This document shows, in pieces, positions 43,705 to 53,297 of a DNA stretch of 64,000 nt. The stretch lies in NCBI GenBank assembly GCA_937967375.1, contig CALCJF010000008.1, positions 1 to 64,000 on the forward strand, written 5' to 3'. The notes beneath the pieces are model-generated. The model made no database searches. It was not told the DNA's origin and worked only from the letters and a program-made list of their open reading frames with translations. The stretch's first letter is position 1. Each line of letters starts with the position of its first letter. Both the position numbers and the translations under genes were made by a program. This DNA comes from an uncultured Leucobacter sp. (lineage in GTDB: Bacteria; Actinomycetota; Actinomycetes; Actinomycetales; Microbacteriaceae).

Positions 43705-46077
43705 ATGCCAGCAACTGCACCTCGCCACCCCGCCGATTCGCACGACAGCATTCACGTGTCTGGTGCGCGCGAGAACAACCTCAAGAATGTCAGCGTCGAT
43801 ATTCCCAAGCGCCGTCTCACCGCGTTCACCGGCGTCTCGGGCTCCGGCAAGAGTTCACTCGTCTTCGGCACCATCGCCGCCGAGTCGCAGCGCCTGATCA
43901 ACGAGACCTACAGTGCGTTCTTACAGGGCTTCATGCCGTCGCAATCACGCCCCGATGTCGATGTGCTCGAGGGGTTGACCACCGCGATCACCGTCGACCA
44001 GGAACGCATGGGCGCAAACCCGAGGTCAACGGTCGGCACCGCGACCGATGTGAACGCCATGCTGCGCATCATGTTCTCGCGTCTCGGTTCGCCGAGCATC
44101 GGGTCACCGAACGCGTTCTCATTCAACGTCGCTTCGGTGAGCGGCGCCGGCGCGGTCACTATCGAGAAGGGCGGCCGACAAACGAAGGAGCGCCGCAGTT
44201 TCGAGATTCTCGGCGGCATGTGCGCAAGGTGCGAAGGGCGAGGCTCGGTCAGCGACTTCGACCTCGACGAAATCTATGACTCGGCGAAGTCGCTGAACGA
44301 GGGCGCGCTCAAGGTGCCCGGCTACAGCATGGATGGCTGGTGGGGTCGCATGTTCAGCGATCTCTTCGATATGGACAAGCCGATCGGCAAGTTCAGCAAA
44401 CGCGACCTCGACAACCTGCTCTACAAAGAGCCGACGAAGATTAAGGTCGAGGGTGTCAATCTCACCTTCGAGGGCTTGATTCCCCGCATTCAGAAGTCGA
44501 TGCTGTCGAAAGACCGCGAGGCCATGCAGCCGCATATTCGCGCATTCGTGGATCGCGCGATCGTCTTTCACACCTGCCCCGAGTGCGATGGCACGCGGCT
44601 GAACGAGACCGCGCGGTCGTCGAAGATCGGCGACTATTCGATCGCCGACGTCTGCGCGATGCAGATCTCTGACGTTGCCGAATGGGTGCGCACCATCGAC
44701 GACCCCGGTCTCGCCCCGCTCGTTGCGAAGCTCGCAGACACTCTCGACTCATTTGTGCAGATCGGTCTCGGCTACCTCTCGCTCGAGCGCCCCACGGGCA
44801 CCCTTTCTGGCGGTGAGTCGCAACGCACAAAGATGATTCGGCATCTCGGTTCGCCCATTACCGACGCGACCTACGTCTTCGACGAACCTTCCATCGGCCT
44901 GCACCCACACGACATTCAGCGCATGAATCAACTGCTGCTCAAGCTGCGCGACAAAGGCAACACCGTGCTGGTGGTGGAGCACAAGCCCGAGATGATCGCG
45001 ATCGCCGACCACGTGGTCGACCTGGGGCCCCGGGCGGGCGTGAATGGCGGCGAGATCTGCTTCGAGGGAACCGTCGAGGGCCTGCGCGCCTCGCAGACGC
45101 TCACCGGGCGCCACCTCGACGACCGCGCAAAGTTGAAAGACGAGGTGCGCGCGGCGCGGGGCGCGATCGAGGTGCGCGGCGCCGACAGGCACAACCTCGA
45201 GAACGTCGACGTCGACCTGCCGCTCGGTGTGCTCTGCGTCATTACCGGTGTCGCTGGGTCCGGCAAGAGCTCACTCATCCACGGCTACGTCTCGAAGCGC
45301 GACGGGGTTGTGGCGATCGACCAGGGCGCGATCAAGGGATCGCGCCGCTCGAACCCCGCGACGTACACAGGACTGCTCGACCCGGTACGCACCGCGTTCG
45401 CCAAGACGAACGGAGTGAAGCCTGCGCTCTTCAGCGCGAACTCCGAGGGCGCCTGCCCCGAGTGTAAGGGCGCGGGCATCATCTACACCGACCTCGGCAT
45501 GATGGCGACGATGGAGAGCGTCTGCGAGGTGTGCGAGGGCAAGCGCTTCGACTCCGCAGTGCTCGGCTACACGCTCGGCGGTAAGAACATCGCCGAGGTG
45601 CTTGATCTCTCGATGACTGAGGCGAGGGAGTTCTTCGCCGGTGAGCAGCACGCCGAGAGCAAGGTGCCGAAAGCCACGAAGATTCTCGAGCGACTCGTTG
45701 ACGTGGGGTTGGGTTATCTCACTCTCGGTCAGCCACTTTCGACGCTATCAGGCGGCGAGCGACAGCGCCTGAAGCTCGCGATCCACATGAGCGAAGATGC
45801 AGACATCTACGTGCTTGACGAGCCGACGACTGGCCTGCACCTCGCAGATGTCGAGCAGTTGCTCGGGTTGCTCGACCGCCTGGTGGAGGCGGGCAAGAGC
45901 GTCATCGTCATTGAGCACCACCAGGCAGTCATGGCGCACGCGGACTGGATTGTCGACATCGGCCCCGGTGCAGGCCAGCAGGGCGGCCGAGTTGTGTTCG
46001 AGGGCTCGCCCAGAGAGCTCGTGACAACGAAGACCACGCTGACCGGGCAGCATCTTTCCGAGTACGTCGGGGCGTAG
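43705..46077 (+). CDS. UvrA-like ABC ATPase (short excinuclease subunit A paralogue)
   Basis: Soluble tandem ABC ATPase of about 790 aa, clearly shorter than housekeeping UvrA (about 950 aa). First Walker A GVSGSGKSSLVFG is near residue 45 and the signature LSGGESQRTKM near 370. Second Walker A GVAGSGKSSLIHG is near 515 and signature LSGGERQRLKL near 685. Zinc modules are seen as CARCEGRG, CPECDGTRL, CPECKGAG and CEVCEGKRF. Such short UvrA-like proteins are frequent in actinobacteria and some confer resistance to DNA-intercalating drugs. I chose ATG 43705 because similarity begins at RHPADSHD just after it; ATG 43663 is the alternative with AAGG upstream. Confidence 0.9.
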   Translation: MPATAPRHPADSHDSIHVSGARENNLKNVSVDIPKRRLTAFTGVSGSGKSSLVFGTIAAESQRLINETYSAFLQGFMPSQSRPDVDVLEGLTTAITVDQERMGANPRSTVGTATDVNAMLRIMFSRLGSPSIGSPNAFSFNVASVSGAGAVTIEKGGRQTKERRSFEILGGMCARCEGRGSVSDFDLDEIYDSAKSLNEGALKVPGYSMDGWWGRMFSDLFDMDKPIGKFSKRDLDNLLYKEPTKIKVEGVNLTFEGLIPRIQKSMLSKDREAMQPHIRAFVDRAIVFHTCPECDGTRLNETARSSKIGDYSIADVCAMQISDVAEWVRTIDDPGLAPLVAKLADTLDSFVQIGLGYLSLERPTGTLSGGESQRTKMIRHLGSPITDATYVFDEPSIGLHPHDIQRMNQLLLKLRDKGNTVLVVEHKPEMIAIADHVVDLGPRAGVNGGEICFEGTVEGLRASQTLTGRHLDDRAKLKDEVRAARGAIEVRGADRHNLENVDVDLPLGVLCVITGVAGSGKSSLIHGYVSKRDGVVAIDQGAIKGSRRSNPATYTGLLDPVRTAFAKTNGVKPALFSANSEGACPECKGAGIIYTDLGMMATMESVCEVCEGKRFDSAVLGYTLGGKNIAEVLDLSMTEAREFFAGEQHAESKVPKATKILERLVDVGLGYLTLGQPLSTLSGGERQRLKLAIHMSEDADIYVLDEPTTGLHLADVEQLLGLLDRLVEAGKSVIVIEHHQAVMAHADWIVDIGPGAGQQGGRVVFEGSPRELVTTKTTLTGQHLSEYVGA

Positions 46078-46174
46078 AGCCCCTCGAAAGCCCTGTGCAT
46101 GCCATATGAAGCATTCGAAATGAGCGTGCCTGTACGCTGATCGAAAATCCCCCGACGCAAAGGAGCGCAGCCTC

Positions 46175-46723
46175 ATGGAACCCACAACTGCAGTCCCCCC
46201 GATGCCCCCGCAGGCGACGAACCAGATGCCCCCGAGCGCAACGCCTCACTCCGCTCAGAGCAGCCAATTCGGCAAGCCAACCGGCGCCTTCGTTGGAGCG
46301 GCATGGGCGGCGCTCGCGCTTTCGGTCGTGGTCTACTTTGTCAGTCTCTGGCGTGCCGACATGGATCCCTTTGAAAAGGGCTTCTTTCTCGGCTCGTTCT
46401 TCTTCGGGCTCGTCAGCGCGGTCGGCCTTCAAAAGTCAGTGCGCGACCGCCACGAAGGCGTTCCCGTCACCAGCATTTACCTTGCCGTGTCGTGGCTGGG
46501 CCTCGCGATCAGCCTGGCCATGCTCGCGTGGGGGCTCTGGAACAGCCCTCTGCTGCCCAGCGAGAACGGCCTCTACGGCATGACGTTCGCCATGGCGGTG
46601 TTCGCGGTGATCGTGGTGCAAAAGAACGTGCGCGACCTGCTCGCTTACAAAGCGCAACACCCCGAGCTCTACGGCCCCGACGCCGCAGACGCGAGGCGTC
46701 AGACGGCACAGCGCGAGTTCTGA
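46175..46723 (+). CDS. YiaA/YiaB-type membrane protein (two YiaAB helix pairs)
   Basis: Protein of 182 aa. A Pro/Gln-rich cytoplasmic N-terminus (to residue 32) is followed by two helical pairs of the YiaAB type: GAFVGAAWAALALSVVVYFV with GFFLGSFFFGLVSAVGLQKSVRD, and IYLAVSWLGLAISLAMLAWG with YGMTFAMAVFAVIVVQKNVRD. The repeated K-(S/N)-VRD ending marks an internal duplication. ATG at 46175, AAAGGAG upstream. Function unknown. Confidence 0.88.
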   Translation: MEPTTAVPPMPPQATNQMPPSATPHSAQSSQFGKPTGAFVGAAWAALALSVVVYFVSLWRADMDPFEKGFFLGSFFFGLVSAVGLQKSVRDRHEGVPVTSIYLAVSWLGLAISLAMLAWGLWNSPLLPSENGLYGMTFAMAVFAVIVVQKNVRDLLAYKAQHPELYGPDAADARRQTAQREF

Positions 46724-46756
46724 GCCGCGCAGCTCACAAGGGCGCAGTCGCAGGAG

Positions 46757-46787
46757 GGCCTGGAAGCGAAAGCTACCCCAGGCCTTT
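46757..46787 (+). terminator. Weak terminator after the YiaAB-type gene
   Basis: GGCCTGG (46757-46763) pairs with CCAGGCC (46778-46784), followed by TTT. It overlaps the 3' end of the convergent DUF1801 gene. Confidence 0.4.
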
Positions 46788-47174
46788 CAGCGGTTCAAGG
46801 CCACGATTGCGCCGAATATCGCGGTAGTTCCACTGCACCTCGCGCGACTCAGCCAGCCACTTCGCGACGAGCCCTTCATCGATTTGCGAGACGTCTGTAA
46901 GACGAATCTCGGCCGCCTTGAACGAGCCCTCTGGGTGCAGCCCTGGAGTCGAGAACGACTGCCCACTCCAGAACAGCAGCCGCACCGAATGCTTCAGCCG
47001 GTCGTACCCAACCACCGGGTTGCCATCGAAAAACCACACCGGATGCGCATGCCAGACTTTGCGCTCAGCACTGGGCAGCGCGGCTTCGATGAGCTCGAGC
47101 AAGCGATCACAGACCGGGCGCGCCATTTCATCGAGAGATTCCTGGTATCTGAGAATGTCAGCGGGTAGCGTCAT
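46773..47174 (-). CDS. DUF1801 domain protein
   Basis: Small cytoplasmic protein of 133 aa of the DUF1801/YdhG-like group. Recognisable stretches are LLELIEAALPSAERKVWHAHPVWFF and a later VRLLFWSGQSFSTPGL followed by FKAAEIRL. Biochemical function is unknown. I chose the ATG at 47174; another ATG at 47186 would add four residues. A much longer frame upstream is a shadow of the divergent gene. It is head-to-head with the DUF1905 gene, 85 nt apart. Confidence 0.82.
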   Translation of the reverse strand: MTLPADILRYQESLDEMARPVCDRLLELIEAALPSAERKVWHAHPVWFFDGNPVVGYDRLKHSVRLLFWSGQSFSTPGLHPEGSFKAAEIRLTDVSQIDEGLVAKWLAESREVQWNYRDIRRNRGLEPLKGLG

Positions 47175-47259
47175 ACTGATGAGCATAGATGCGCAGGCCC
47201 GCGCAACGCCCAAGCCACGAGACCCAAAGCACGACACAGACGCAGCCAAGGAGGCCACG

Positions 47260-47703
47260 ATGTCGATACAGATTCGCACCACGCTCGCGCCACACGGCCC
47301 GGCAACAGCGATCGAGCTGAACGATGCGCAGGTCGCAGCCCTCGGCGGCGGCAAACGAGCAGCGGTGCTTGTCACTATCGGTGAGCGCTCGGCCCGGCTG
47401 AGACTCGCAGTCATGGGCGGGCAGAACCTGATTGGCATTTCAAAGGCGAATCGTGCTGCCCTTGGCGTCGAGATCGGTGACGAGGTTGACGCAAGCATCG
47501 AACTCGACGAAGCTCCACGCGAGGTTGAGGTTCCGGTCGACCTCGCCGAGGCGCTTGCCACGGTTGCTGGCGCGCGTGCGGCGTTCGACAAGCTGCCCTA
47601 CACACATCGCAAAGAGCACGTTCAGGCGATCCTCGACGCGAAGAAACCCGAAACACGATCACGACGCATCGAAGCTACCCTCACGAAACTTTCGTCGGAG
47701 TAG
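47260..47703 (+). CDS. DUF1905 / YdeI-OmdA type protein
   Basis: Protein of 147 aa. The N-terminal DUF1905 beta-domain spans residues 1-95 (ATAIELNDAQVAALGGGKRA; GISKANRAALGVEIGDEVDA). The C-terminal YdeI/OmpD-associated helical stretch is near 110-147 (FDKLPYTHRKEHVQAILDAK, then ETRSRRIEATLTKL). Such proteins have been linked to bacteriocin or peptide protection, without a known mechanism. I chose ATG 47260 because of a strong AAGGAGG upstream. It is divergent from the DUF1801 gene. Confidence 0.87.
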   Translation: MSIQIRTTLAPHGPATAIELNDAQVAALGGGKRAAVLVTIGERSARLRLAVMGGQNLIGISKANRAALGVEIGDEVDASIELDEAPREVEVPVDLAEALATVAGARAAFDKLPYTHRKEHVQAILDAKKPETRSRRIEATLTKLSSE

Positions 47704-47714
47704 CCGACTCCCTC

Positions 47715-48824
47715 TCAGTTGTTTGCAGGGGCGTCGCCGCCGACCGGCGCCGACGGGAGTTCGTTCAGCGCGCGAATCAGGCGGTGCAGCTCCCCCACGG
47801 CACGCCGCTGCGGCGTGAGCACGAGTCGAGGCAATTCGAGCAAATCATCGTCAGCGACCTCGACCGCGAGCGGTGCCGTCGCCTCGATTCGCCCCGACCG
47901 CAGCAGCCCGACGAACTCTTCGTTGAGGCCTTCGACTTCTGCGGGGGTCGGTGTCGCGCGCAGGCGCAGCACAAGCTGCTCACCTGCCCAGCGCAGCGAG
48001 TCGTAGTTTCGCCAGAACCCGGTGATCTCAGCAACGGCGTCTTCGACGGACTCGGTGATGAGCACTCGATCAAGATCGCCCTGAGAGATCATGCCGTCGC
48101 CCTGGAGGTGATCGATGACGAAGCGTTCGAAGCCTCTCCAGAACGTGCCTCCCGGGCGGTCGAGCAGCACGATCGGCATCGGCACCATTTTGCCTGTCTG
48201 TTGCAGAGTCAGCAGCTCGAACGTTTCGTCCATGGTGCCGTAGCCTCCTGGCAGGCACACGAAGCCGCGCGACTCCTTGACCAGCATCAGCTTTCGTGTG
48301 AAGAAGTACTTCATCGAAACGAGCCGGTCGTTTCCGGCGATCTCGTGCATGGGCCGCTCTTCGAACGGCAGTCGAATCGAGACGCCGATCGACTGCTCGG
48401 GCCCCGCGCCCGTCGATGCCGCCTCCATGATGCCGGGGCCCGCACCGGTCACTACTAACCATCCCTGATCGGCCAACTCGCGCGATACCCGCAGAGCCTG
48501 CTGCGACAGCGGGTCTTCCGCTGTGGTGCGCGCCGATCCAAAGATCGTGACTTTTGGAGCGGCTTCGAAGGGCGCGAACAGGCGAAACGCGGCGCGCATC
48601 TCTTCGAGCGCCGCGGCAGAGATCTTGAGGTTGAGACGACTCGTCCCATCGAGCCCCAACCCGATACCGGCATCGACGATTCTCGTCACCAATTTCTTCT
48701 GCCAGCCGACCCCGCAGTCATCAAGCAAAGCCGAAATCAGGGCTTTGCGGTGCGCAGTGTCAGGAATGGGTTCGGGGGCGGTGTCTGAATGAACGTCCAC
48801 GTCTTCTAGCCTAGGCGCAACCAT
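47715..48824 (-). CDS. LOG family (TIGR00730-like) Rossmann-fold protein
   Basis: Protein of about 369 aa, longer than the usual 190-260 aa of LOG (cytokinin riboside monophosphate phosphoribohydrolase-like) proteins. The core has KVTIFGSARTTAEDPL, VVTGAGPGIMEAASTGAG and the LOG signature LPGGYGTMDETFELLTLQQ with the adjacent Arg/Lys region (KYFFTRKLMLVK). The extra 80 N-terminal and 100 C-terminal residues are not recognised. I chose ATG 48824; a frame extension reaches 48944. Family members may hydrolyse nucleoside monophosphates; the role here is unknown. Confidence 0.85.
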   Translation of the reverse strand: MVAPRLEDVDVHSDTAPEPIPDTAHRKALISALLDDCGVGWQKKLVTRIVDAGIGLGLDGTSRLNLKISAAALEEMRAAFRLFAPFEAAPKVTIFGSARTTAEDPLSQQALRVSRELADQGWLVVTGAGPGIMEAASTGAGPEQSIGVSIRLPFEERPMHEIAGNDRLVSMKYFFTRKLMLVKESRGFVCLPGGYGTMDETFELLTLQQTGKMVPMPIVLLDRPGGTFWRGFERFVIDHLQGDGMISQGDLDRVLITESVEDAVAEITGFWRNYDSLRWAGEQLVLRLRATPTPAEVEGLNEEFVGLLRSGRIEATAPLAVEVADDDLLELPRLVLTPQRRAVGELHRLIRALNELPSAPVGGDAPANN

Positions 48825-48908
48825 CGGAGCCGCCGTCAGCCGCCCTCGCGTGTAGGCAAATCGTCCGTTTCGAGACTCGGAGCGGCACGTCTGGCGGCAC
48901 ACACGAGC

Positions 48909-49538
48909 ATGAAAGGTAAGTTGGGTGAGGTGACGAGCAGACAAATCATCGTGGGGCCTCGCACACCGTGGTCACTGCGCATTGCGGCGTGGTCCTGGGG
49001 TGCAGCAGGCGTCGTCTTTGCGCTCGCGCCGCTGCTCGCGACGCTGCTGCTCTGGTTGCAGTATCGATCGCTTCGCAAGAATGCCTACCGAGTCACCGAC
49101 CTGATCACGCTATTCGCGCCGGATGACACGATTGACCTCGCCCCCTACATCGATACGTTCGAGCGCGCGGAGGCGTGGCTCATGAACACCGCAGGCTGGA
49201 TGTTCGTGCTGATCCTCGCCCTCTATCTCATCGCCGCCGCGTCCATGCTGGCCGCGTATCTGGTGATCGCAAAGTACACCCTGCTCGGCTCACGCACGGC
49301 CCGCGCTTTCGGCACGGTACTCTCTGTGCTCTCCGGCGCCATGGTGTTTGCGGTATGGCAGGCGTTCGCGGCGATCTCATGGTTGCCGGTCGACGCGCTG
49401 TGGGCAAACCATCTCGGTCTCGTGATCATCGCGCTGCACGCTCTTGGTGTAGCCCTGGTGTGGCTACCGGCATCGAATAGCTACGCGCGATCGCTTGATT
49501 CGAAAAGGACCGGCACACATTTTGACGTGACAAACTAG
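48909..49538 (+). CDS. Hypothetical membrane protein with four TM segments
   Basis: I do not recognise a family. 209 aa. Hydrophobic segments lie at about residues 26-48, 92-115, 130-155 and 165-185. Between the first two is an acidic loop of some 40 residues (DDTIDLAPYIDTFERAEAW) with aromatic residues. ATG at 48909. Its stop overlaps the start of the carboxypeptidase gene by 1 nt (TAGTG), suggesting coupled expression and perhaps an envelope role. Confidence 0.7.
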   Translation: MKGKLGEVTSRQIIVGPRTPWSLRIAAWSWGAAGVVFALAPLLATLLLWLQYRSLRKNAYRVTDLITLFAPDDTIDLAPYIDTFERAEAWLMNTAGWMFVLILALYLIAAASMLAAYLVIAKYTLLGSRTARAFGTVLSVLSGAMVFAVWQAFAAISWLPVDALWANHLGLVIIALHALGVALVWLPASNSYARSLDSKRTGTHFDVTN

Positions 49539-50383
49539 TGTCGATGAGTGACACCGGGTATTCTCCGAGCCGACGCGAAGCGCGTTCGCGGGCGCTTCGC
49601 AGACGCAAACTGACCATCGGCATCGCGTCCGGTGCGATCGCGCTTCTGCTCGTTGGTGGCGGCACCGCGTGGGCTATCTCGGCCGCGCAACCCGAGACTG
49701 CTCCCCCGAAGGTTGCTCCGGCGGTGAAGCCAAAGCCCTCCCCAAGCCCGACCCCGACGCCTGAGCCGACACCCGAACCTGCGCCGGCACCGGTGTACGA
49801 CCTGGATTCACCGTCTTCGATCACTGTGGTCGTCAATAAGCAACGGCCGATGAACCCGATCGATTGGGCCCCCGACGATCTGGTCATGCCCGAGGGTATT
49901 CCGAACGTGTGGGGTCACCCGATTCGTGCCGAGGCTGCGGCGGCGCTGCAGCAAATGTATGCCGCGGCCAACGAGGCGGGGGTTCCATTCACGATCACCA
50001 GCGGGTATCGCGAATACGCTCTGCAGAAAGAGATCTACGACGGGCTCGTCGCGCAGGGCGGGGTCGAGTTCGCAGACCGAGACACTGCGCGTCCCGGCTA
50101 CTCAGAGCACCAGACCGGCCTCACCGTCGACCTCTACGGAAATGAGGGTTGCCAGCTGGCCGCATGCTTCGGTGAGACCGCGACGGGCATGTGGCTGCGC
50201 GACAACGCCTATCGCTTCGGCTACATTCTTCGCTACCACGATGGTGAGCAGGCAACGGTCGGCTACACATATGAGCCCTGGCACTTTCGCTATGTCGGCG
50301 TAGACGTCGCCGCCGCAATGCACGATCAGGGAGTGCTCAACCTCGAGGACTTCTTCGGCCTGCCACCGGCTCCGACCAACTGA
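49538..50383 (+). CDS. D-alanyl-D-alanine carboxypeptidase, VanY/M15 family
   Basis: Envelope peptidase of about 281 aa. A cytoplasmic basic stretch and one TM helix (IGIASGAIALLLVGGGTAWA, about 28-48) anchor it; a Pro-rich spacer (PKPSPSPTPTPEPTPEP) reaches through the wall. The M15 catalytic domain has TSGYREYALQKEIY, the zinc motif YSEHQTGLTVDLYG (His and Asp) and YEPWHFRYVG (Glu and His). It trims peptidoglycan stem peptides. Start is GTG 49538 or ATG 49544. Coupled to the upstream membrane protein gene. Confidence 0.92.
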   Translation: MSMSDTGYSPSRREARSRALRRRKLTIGIASGAIALLLVGGGTAWAISAAQPETAPPKVAPAVKPKPSPSPTPTPEPTPEPAPAPVYDLDSPSSITVVVNKQRPMNPIDWAPDDLVMPEGIPNVWGHPIRAEAAAALQQMYAAANEAGVPFTITSGYREYALQKEIYDGLVAQGGVEFADRDTARPGYSEHQTGLTVDLYGNEGCQLAACFGETATGMWLRDNAYRFGYILRYHDGEQATVGYTYEPWHFRYVGVDVAAAMHDQGVLNLEDFFGLPPAPTN

Positions 50384-50441
50384 ACGCGCGTCTCGGCGCT
50401 AGCTGCACGCCGCTACCGCGGCGAATGGGCGCAGTTCGGCA

Positions 50442-51773
50442 TTAGCCGAACAGACTCACCGGTTTCACGATGTCTGCGTAGACGAGCAGCAGGCTCATGG
50501 CGCCAAGAACGATCACCACGGCGAAGGTGATCGGCACCATCTTCGCGGTATCGACGGGGCCCGGGTCGCCCTTGCCGAACAGCTTGAAGAGTCGCCGTTT
50601 GATGCCCTCGTAGATCGCGCCCGCGACGTGCCCGCCGTCGAGCGGCATCAGCGGCACGAGGTTGAACACGAAAAGTGCAATGTTGAGCGAGCCGAGCAGG
50701 CCGAGCACCATCTGCGCGCGAGCGGCGACGGGCGCCTCGTCGAGGCTGACGATCTCTCCGGCGAGACGCCCGACGCCGACGACACCGATCGGCCCGTTGG
50801 GGTCTCGCTCTTCACTGCCGAAGGCCGCTTGCCAGATATCGACCATGCGCTGCGGCAGACCGACGATCACCTGCGCAACCTGCACGACGTTGTTGCCGAC
50901 GAACGCCGGCACTGCCGTGATCGGCTGCTTCACGATCTCGGTTGTCGGGGTCACTCCGACCATTCCGACGGTTTCGGTGAGCGGCTCACCGTCTGCACCG
51001 ATCACTTGCTTGCCGTTCGCGTCGACCACCCAGCGCTCGGTCGAAGCCGGAGTCATCGTCACCTCGCGCTCCTTGCCATCACGTGACACTGAAACAGCAA
51101 GCGACTCGCCCGGCGACGCACTCACGAGATCGCGGATCTGCGTCCACGAGGTGATTTCGGTGCCGTCGACCGCAAGAATCTTGTCTCCGGGTTTCAGCCC
51201 GGCTTCGGCCGCCGGAGCAAGAGGATCACCGGCACCGCACTCGGTCTGCTCGCTCGAGGCGGGCAAAATGCACTGGCTCACGTAGCCAAGCGTCGTGCTG
51301 TACTGCGCTGTTCCAAACCCCATCAGCACGATTCCGAAGAACACGAAGGCGAGCACGAGGTTCATGAGCGGGCCGCCGAGCATGATGATGATCTTCTTCC
51401 ACACCGGCAGGCGGTAGAAGGTGCGGCGATCCTCGCCCTCATCAATCGTCTCTGCCGAGGCTTCGCGAGCGTCTTGCGCCATGCTGTCGAGAAAGCCGGT
51501 GCTCGCATCGCGGGCCTTCTCACCGGGCTTCGCCGGCGGAAACATCCCGGTCATCGCGACGTAGCCGCCGAGCGGAATCAGCTTGACCCCATACTCGGTC
51601 TCGCCCTTACGCTTCGACCAGAGGGTCTTGCCGAAGCCGATCATGTACTGCGTCACCTTGACGCCGAAGAGCTTGGCGGGCAGCAGGTGCCCGACCTCGT
51701 GCAGGCCGATAGAAACGGCGAGGCCAACCAGCAGAATCAGCACGCCGAGCACGTAGAGAAGCACTTCAGTCAC
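50442..51773 (-). CDS. rseP: RIP metalloprotease (RseP/site-2 protease family)
   Basis: Intramembrane zinc protease of 443 aa. The HExxH motif LHEVGH is at residues 24-29 within TM1. GVKLIPLGGYVAMTGM follows, then a long insertion, TM2 (PLMNLVLAFVFFGIVLMG), one PDZ domain around 195-290 (EAGLKPGDKILAVDG) and the C-terminal NLVPLMPLDGGHVAGAIYE motif that supplies the third zinc ligand. It cleaves membrane-bound anti-sigma factors or signal peptides. Start GTG at 51773. The frequent neighbours dxr and ispG are not here. Confidence 0.94.
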   Translation of the reverse strand: MTEVLLYVLGVLILLVGLAVSIGLHEVGHLLPAKLFGVKVTQYMIGFGKTLWSKRKGETEYGVKLIPLGGYVAMTGMFPPAKPGEKARDASTGFLDSMAQDAREASAETIDEGEDRRTFYRLPVWKKIIIMLGGPLMNLVLAFVFFGIVLMGFGTAQYSTTLGYVSQCILPASSEQTECGAGDPLAPAAEAGLKPGDKILAVDGTEITSWTQIRDLVSASPGESLAVSVSRDGKEREVTMTPASTERWVVDANGKQVIGADGEPLTETVGMVGVTPTTEIVKQPITAVPAFVGNNVVQVAQVIVGLPQRMVDIWQAAFGSEERDPNGPIGVVGVGRLAGEIVSLDEAPVAARAQMVLGLLGSLNIALFVFNLVPLMPLDGGHVAGAIYEGIKRRLFKLFGKGDPGPVDTAKMVPITFAVVIVLGAMSLLLVYADIVKPVSLFG

Positions 51774-51835
51774 CCGGATAGGTTAGCGGCGCTGGCTGGG
51801 TAGCTTGCTGAATTTCGGCGAGGATCAGCCAAGAC

Positions 51836-53260
51836 TCAGCACTCGATGACGTTCACGGCGAGGCCACCCATGGCGGTCTCTTTGTATTTCTCGCTCATGT
51901 CGCGACCGGTCTCTCGCATGGTCACGATCACCTCGTCGAGGCTGACGTGGTGCGAGCCGTCGCCCATGAGCGCCATCTTTGCGGCGTTGATCGCCTTCGA
52001 TGCCGCGATCGCGTTGCGCTCGATGCAGGGAATCTGCACGAGCCCACCGATCGGGTCGCAGGTCAACCCGAGATTGTGCTCCATGGCGATCTCGGCAGCA
52101 TTCTCGACCTGGGCAGGGGTTCCACCGAGCACCTGGGCCAGACCCGCGGCAGCCATCGACGAAGCCGAGCCGACTTCACCCTGGCACCCCACCTCGGCCC
52201 CAGAAATCGAGGCCTGTTCTTTGTAGAGCACGCCGACCGCGGCGGCAGCGAGCAAGAAGTCGGCGACCACACGCTGTTTCTCGTCGTCGCTCCAGCCTGC
52301 GGCGTTCGGCAGGTAGTGGGTCGCGTAGAAGAGCACTGCGGGAATGATGCCTGCGGCGCCGTTGGTCGGGGCGGTGACAACCCGCCCGCCCGAAGCGTTT
52401 TCTTCGTTCACTGCGAGGGCGACGAGGTTCACCCACTCCTGCCAGAACACGGGGTCTCGAAGAGGATCCTGCTCGGTCAAACGCCGGTGCCACTCCGGGG
52501 CGCGGCGTCTCACATTGAGGCCGCCAGGCAGCACGCCGGTTCGTTCGAGGGCCGAGTTCTTGCATGCCTCCATCACGTCCCAGATGTGCGTGAGGCCTGT
52601 GCGAATCGCGGTTTCGTCGCGTGCGACGAGTTCGTTCGCGAGCATCACCTCAGCGATGCTGAGATCGTCGCGTTGGCAGTGCCGCAGCAGTTCTTCGGCC
52701 GTGCGAAACGGATAGGGCTGCTCGGCAAGCGCAGCCTCGAGGCGATCGAGCACCGCGTCCTCCGCGCCCTCGCGAATAATGAAGCCACCGCCGACCGAGA
52801 AATAGAGTTGCTCATCGAGCGCATTGCCCGCCGCATCGAGCGCCGCGAAGCGCATGCCGTTCGTGTGGCGTGGCAGCACAGTGAGCGGGTGCAGCACGAT
52901 GTCGTCTACGCCGAAACGCAGCGAGCGAGGCTCGTCGCTCTGCACATCGGCAAGCTCGACGCCGAGCTGCAGTTCGCCCGTCTGCTCGATGCGCTCGAGC
53001 GCACGGTCGACCTCTTCGGGCAGCACTGTTTCAGGGTCGAAGCCCTCAAGGCCCAACAGGACCGCGGTAAAGGTGCCGTGCCCGCGCCCGGTGGCGGCAA
53101 GCGATCCGTACAGATCGACCTTCAGACCGGAGACGCTCGAAAGGCCGCCATGCTTTGCCAGCGCAGCGACAAAGGCGTGCGCGGCCCGCATCGGACCAAC
53201 GGTGTGCGAGCTCGACGGCCCGATGCCCACCGTAAACAGGTCGAAGACGCTGATAGCCAT
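51836..53260 (-). CDS. sdaA: L-serine ammonia-lyase (iron-sulfur type)
   Basis: Converts serine to pyruvate and ammonia. Single-chain form of 474 aa with beta-domain ([20 protein letters not shown]) and alpha-domain. Cluster ligands fit Cys in [18 protein letters not shown] and QIPCIERN. The C-terminus ([10 protein letters not shown]) ends in Cys, the residue that can occupy the fourth iron site in this family. ATG at 53260. It follows gcvH by 103 nt, so glycine can pass through serine to pyruvate. Confidence 0.96.
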   Translation of the reverse strand: MAISVFDLFTVGIGPSSSHTVGPMRAAHAFVAALAKHGGLSSVSGLKVDLYGSLAATGRGHGTFTAVLLGLEGFDPETVLPEEVDRALERIEQTGELQLGVELADVQSDEPRSLRFGVDDIVLHPLTVLPRHTNGMRFAALDAAGNALDEQLYFSVGGGFIIREGAEDAVLDRLEAALAEQPYPFRTAEELLRHCQRDDLSIAEVMLANELVARDETAIRTGLTHIWDVMEACKNSALERTGVLPGGLNVRRRAPEWHRRLTEQDPLRDPVFWQEWVNLVALAVNEENASGGRVVTAPTNGAAGIIPAVLFYATHYLPNAAGWSDDEKQRVVADFLLAAAAVGVLYKEQASISGAEVGCQGEVGSASSMAAAGLAQVLGGTPAQVENAAEIAMEHNLGLTCDPIGGLVQIPCIERNAIAASKAINAAKMALMGDGSHHVSLDEVIVTMRETGRDMSEKYKETAMGGLAVNVIEC

Positions 53261-53297
53261 TGCCCCTCCTTTGGGTGCTGCCCTGGTTCTGCCCCAG

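Noticed and set aside
47715..48824. Lysine decarboxylase annotation for the LOG protein
   Set aside because: The PGGxGTxxE motif was historically misnamed so; it marks LOG-type phosphoribohydrolase-like proteins.
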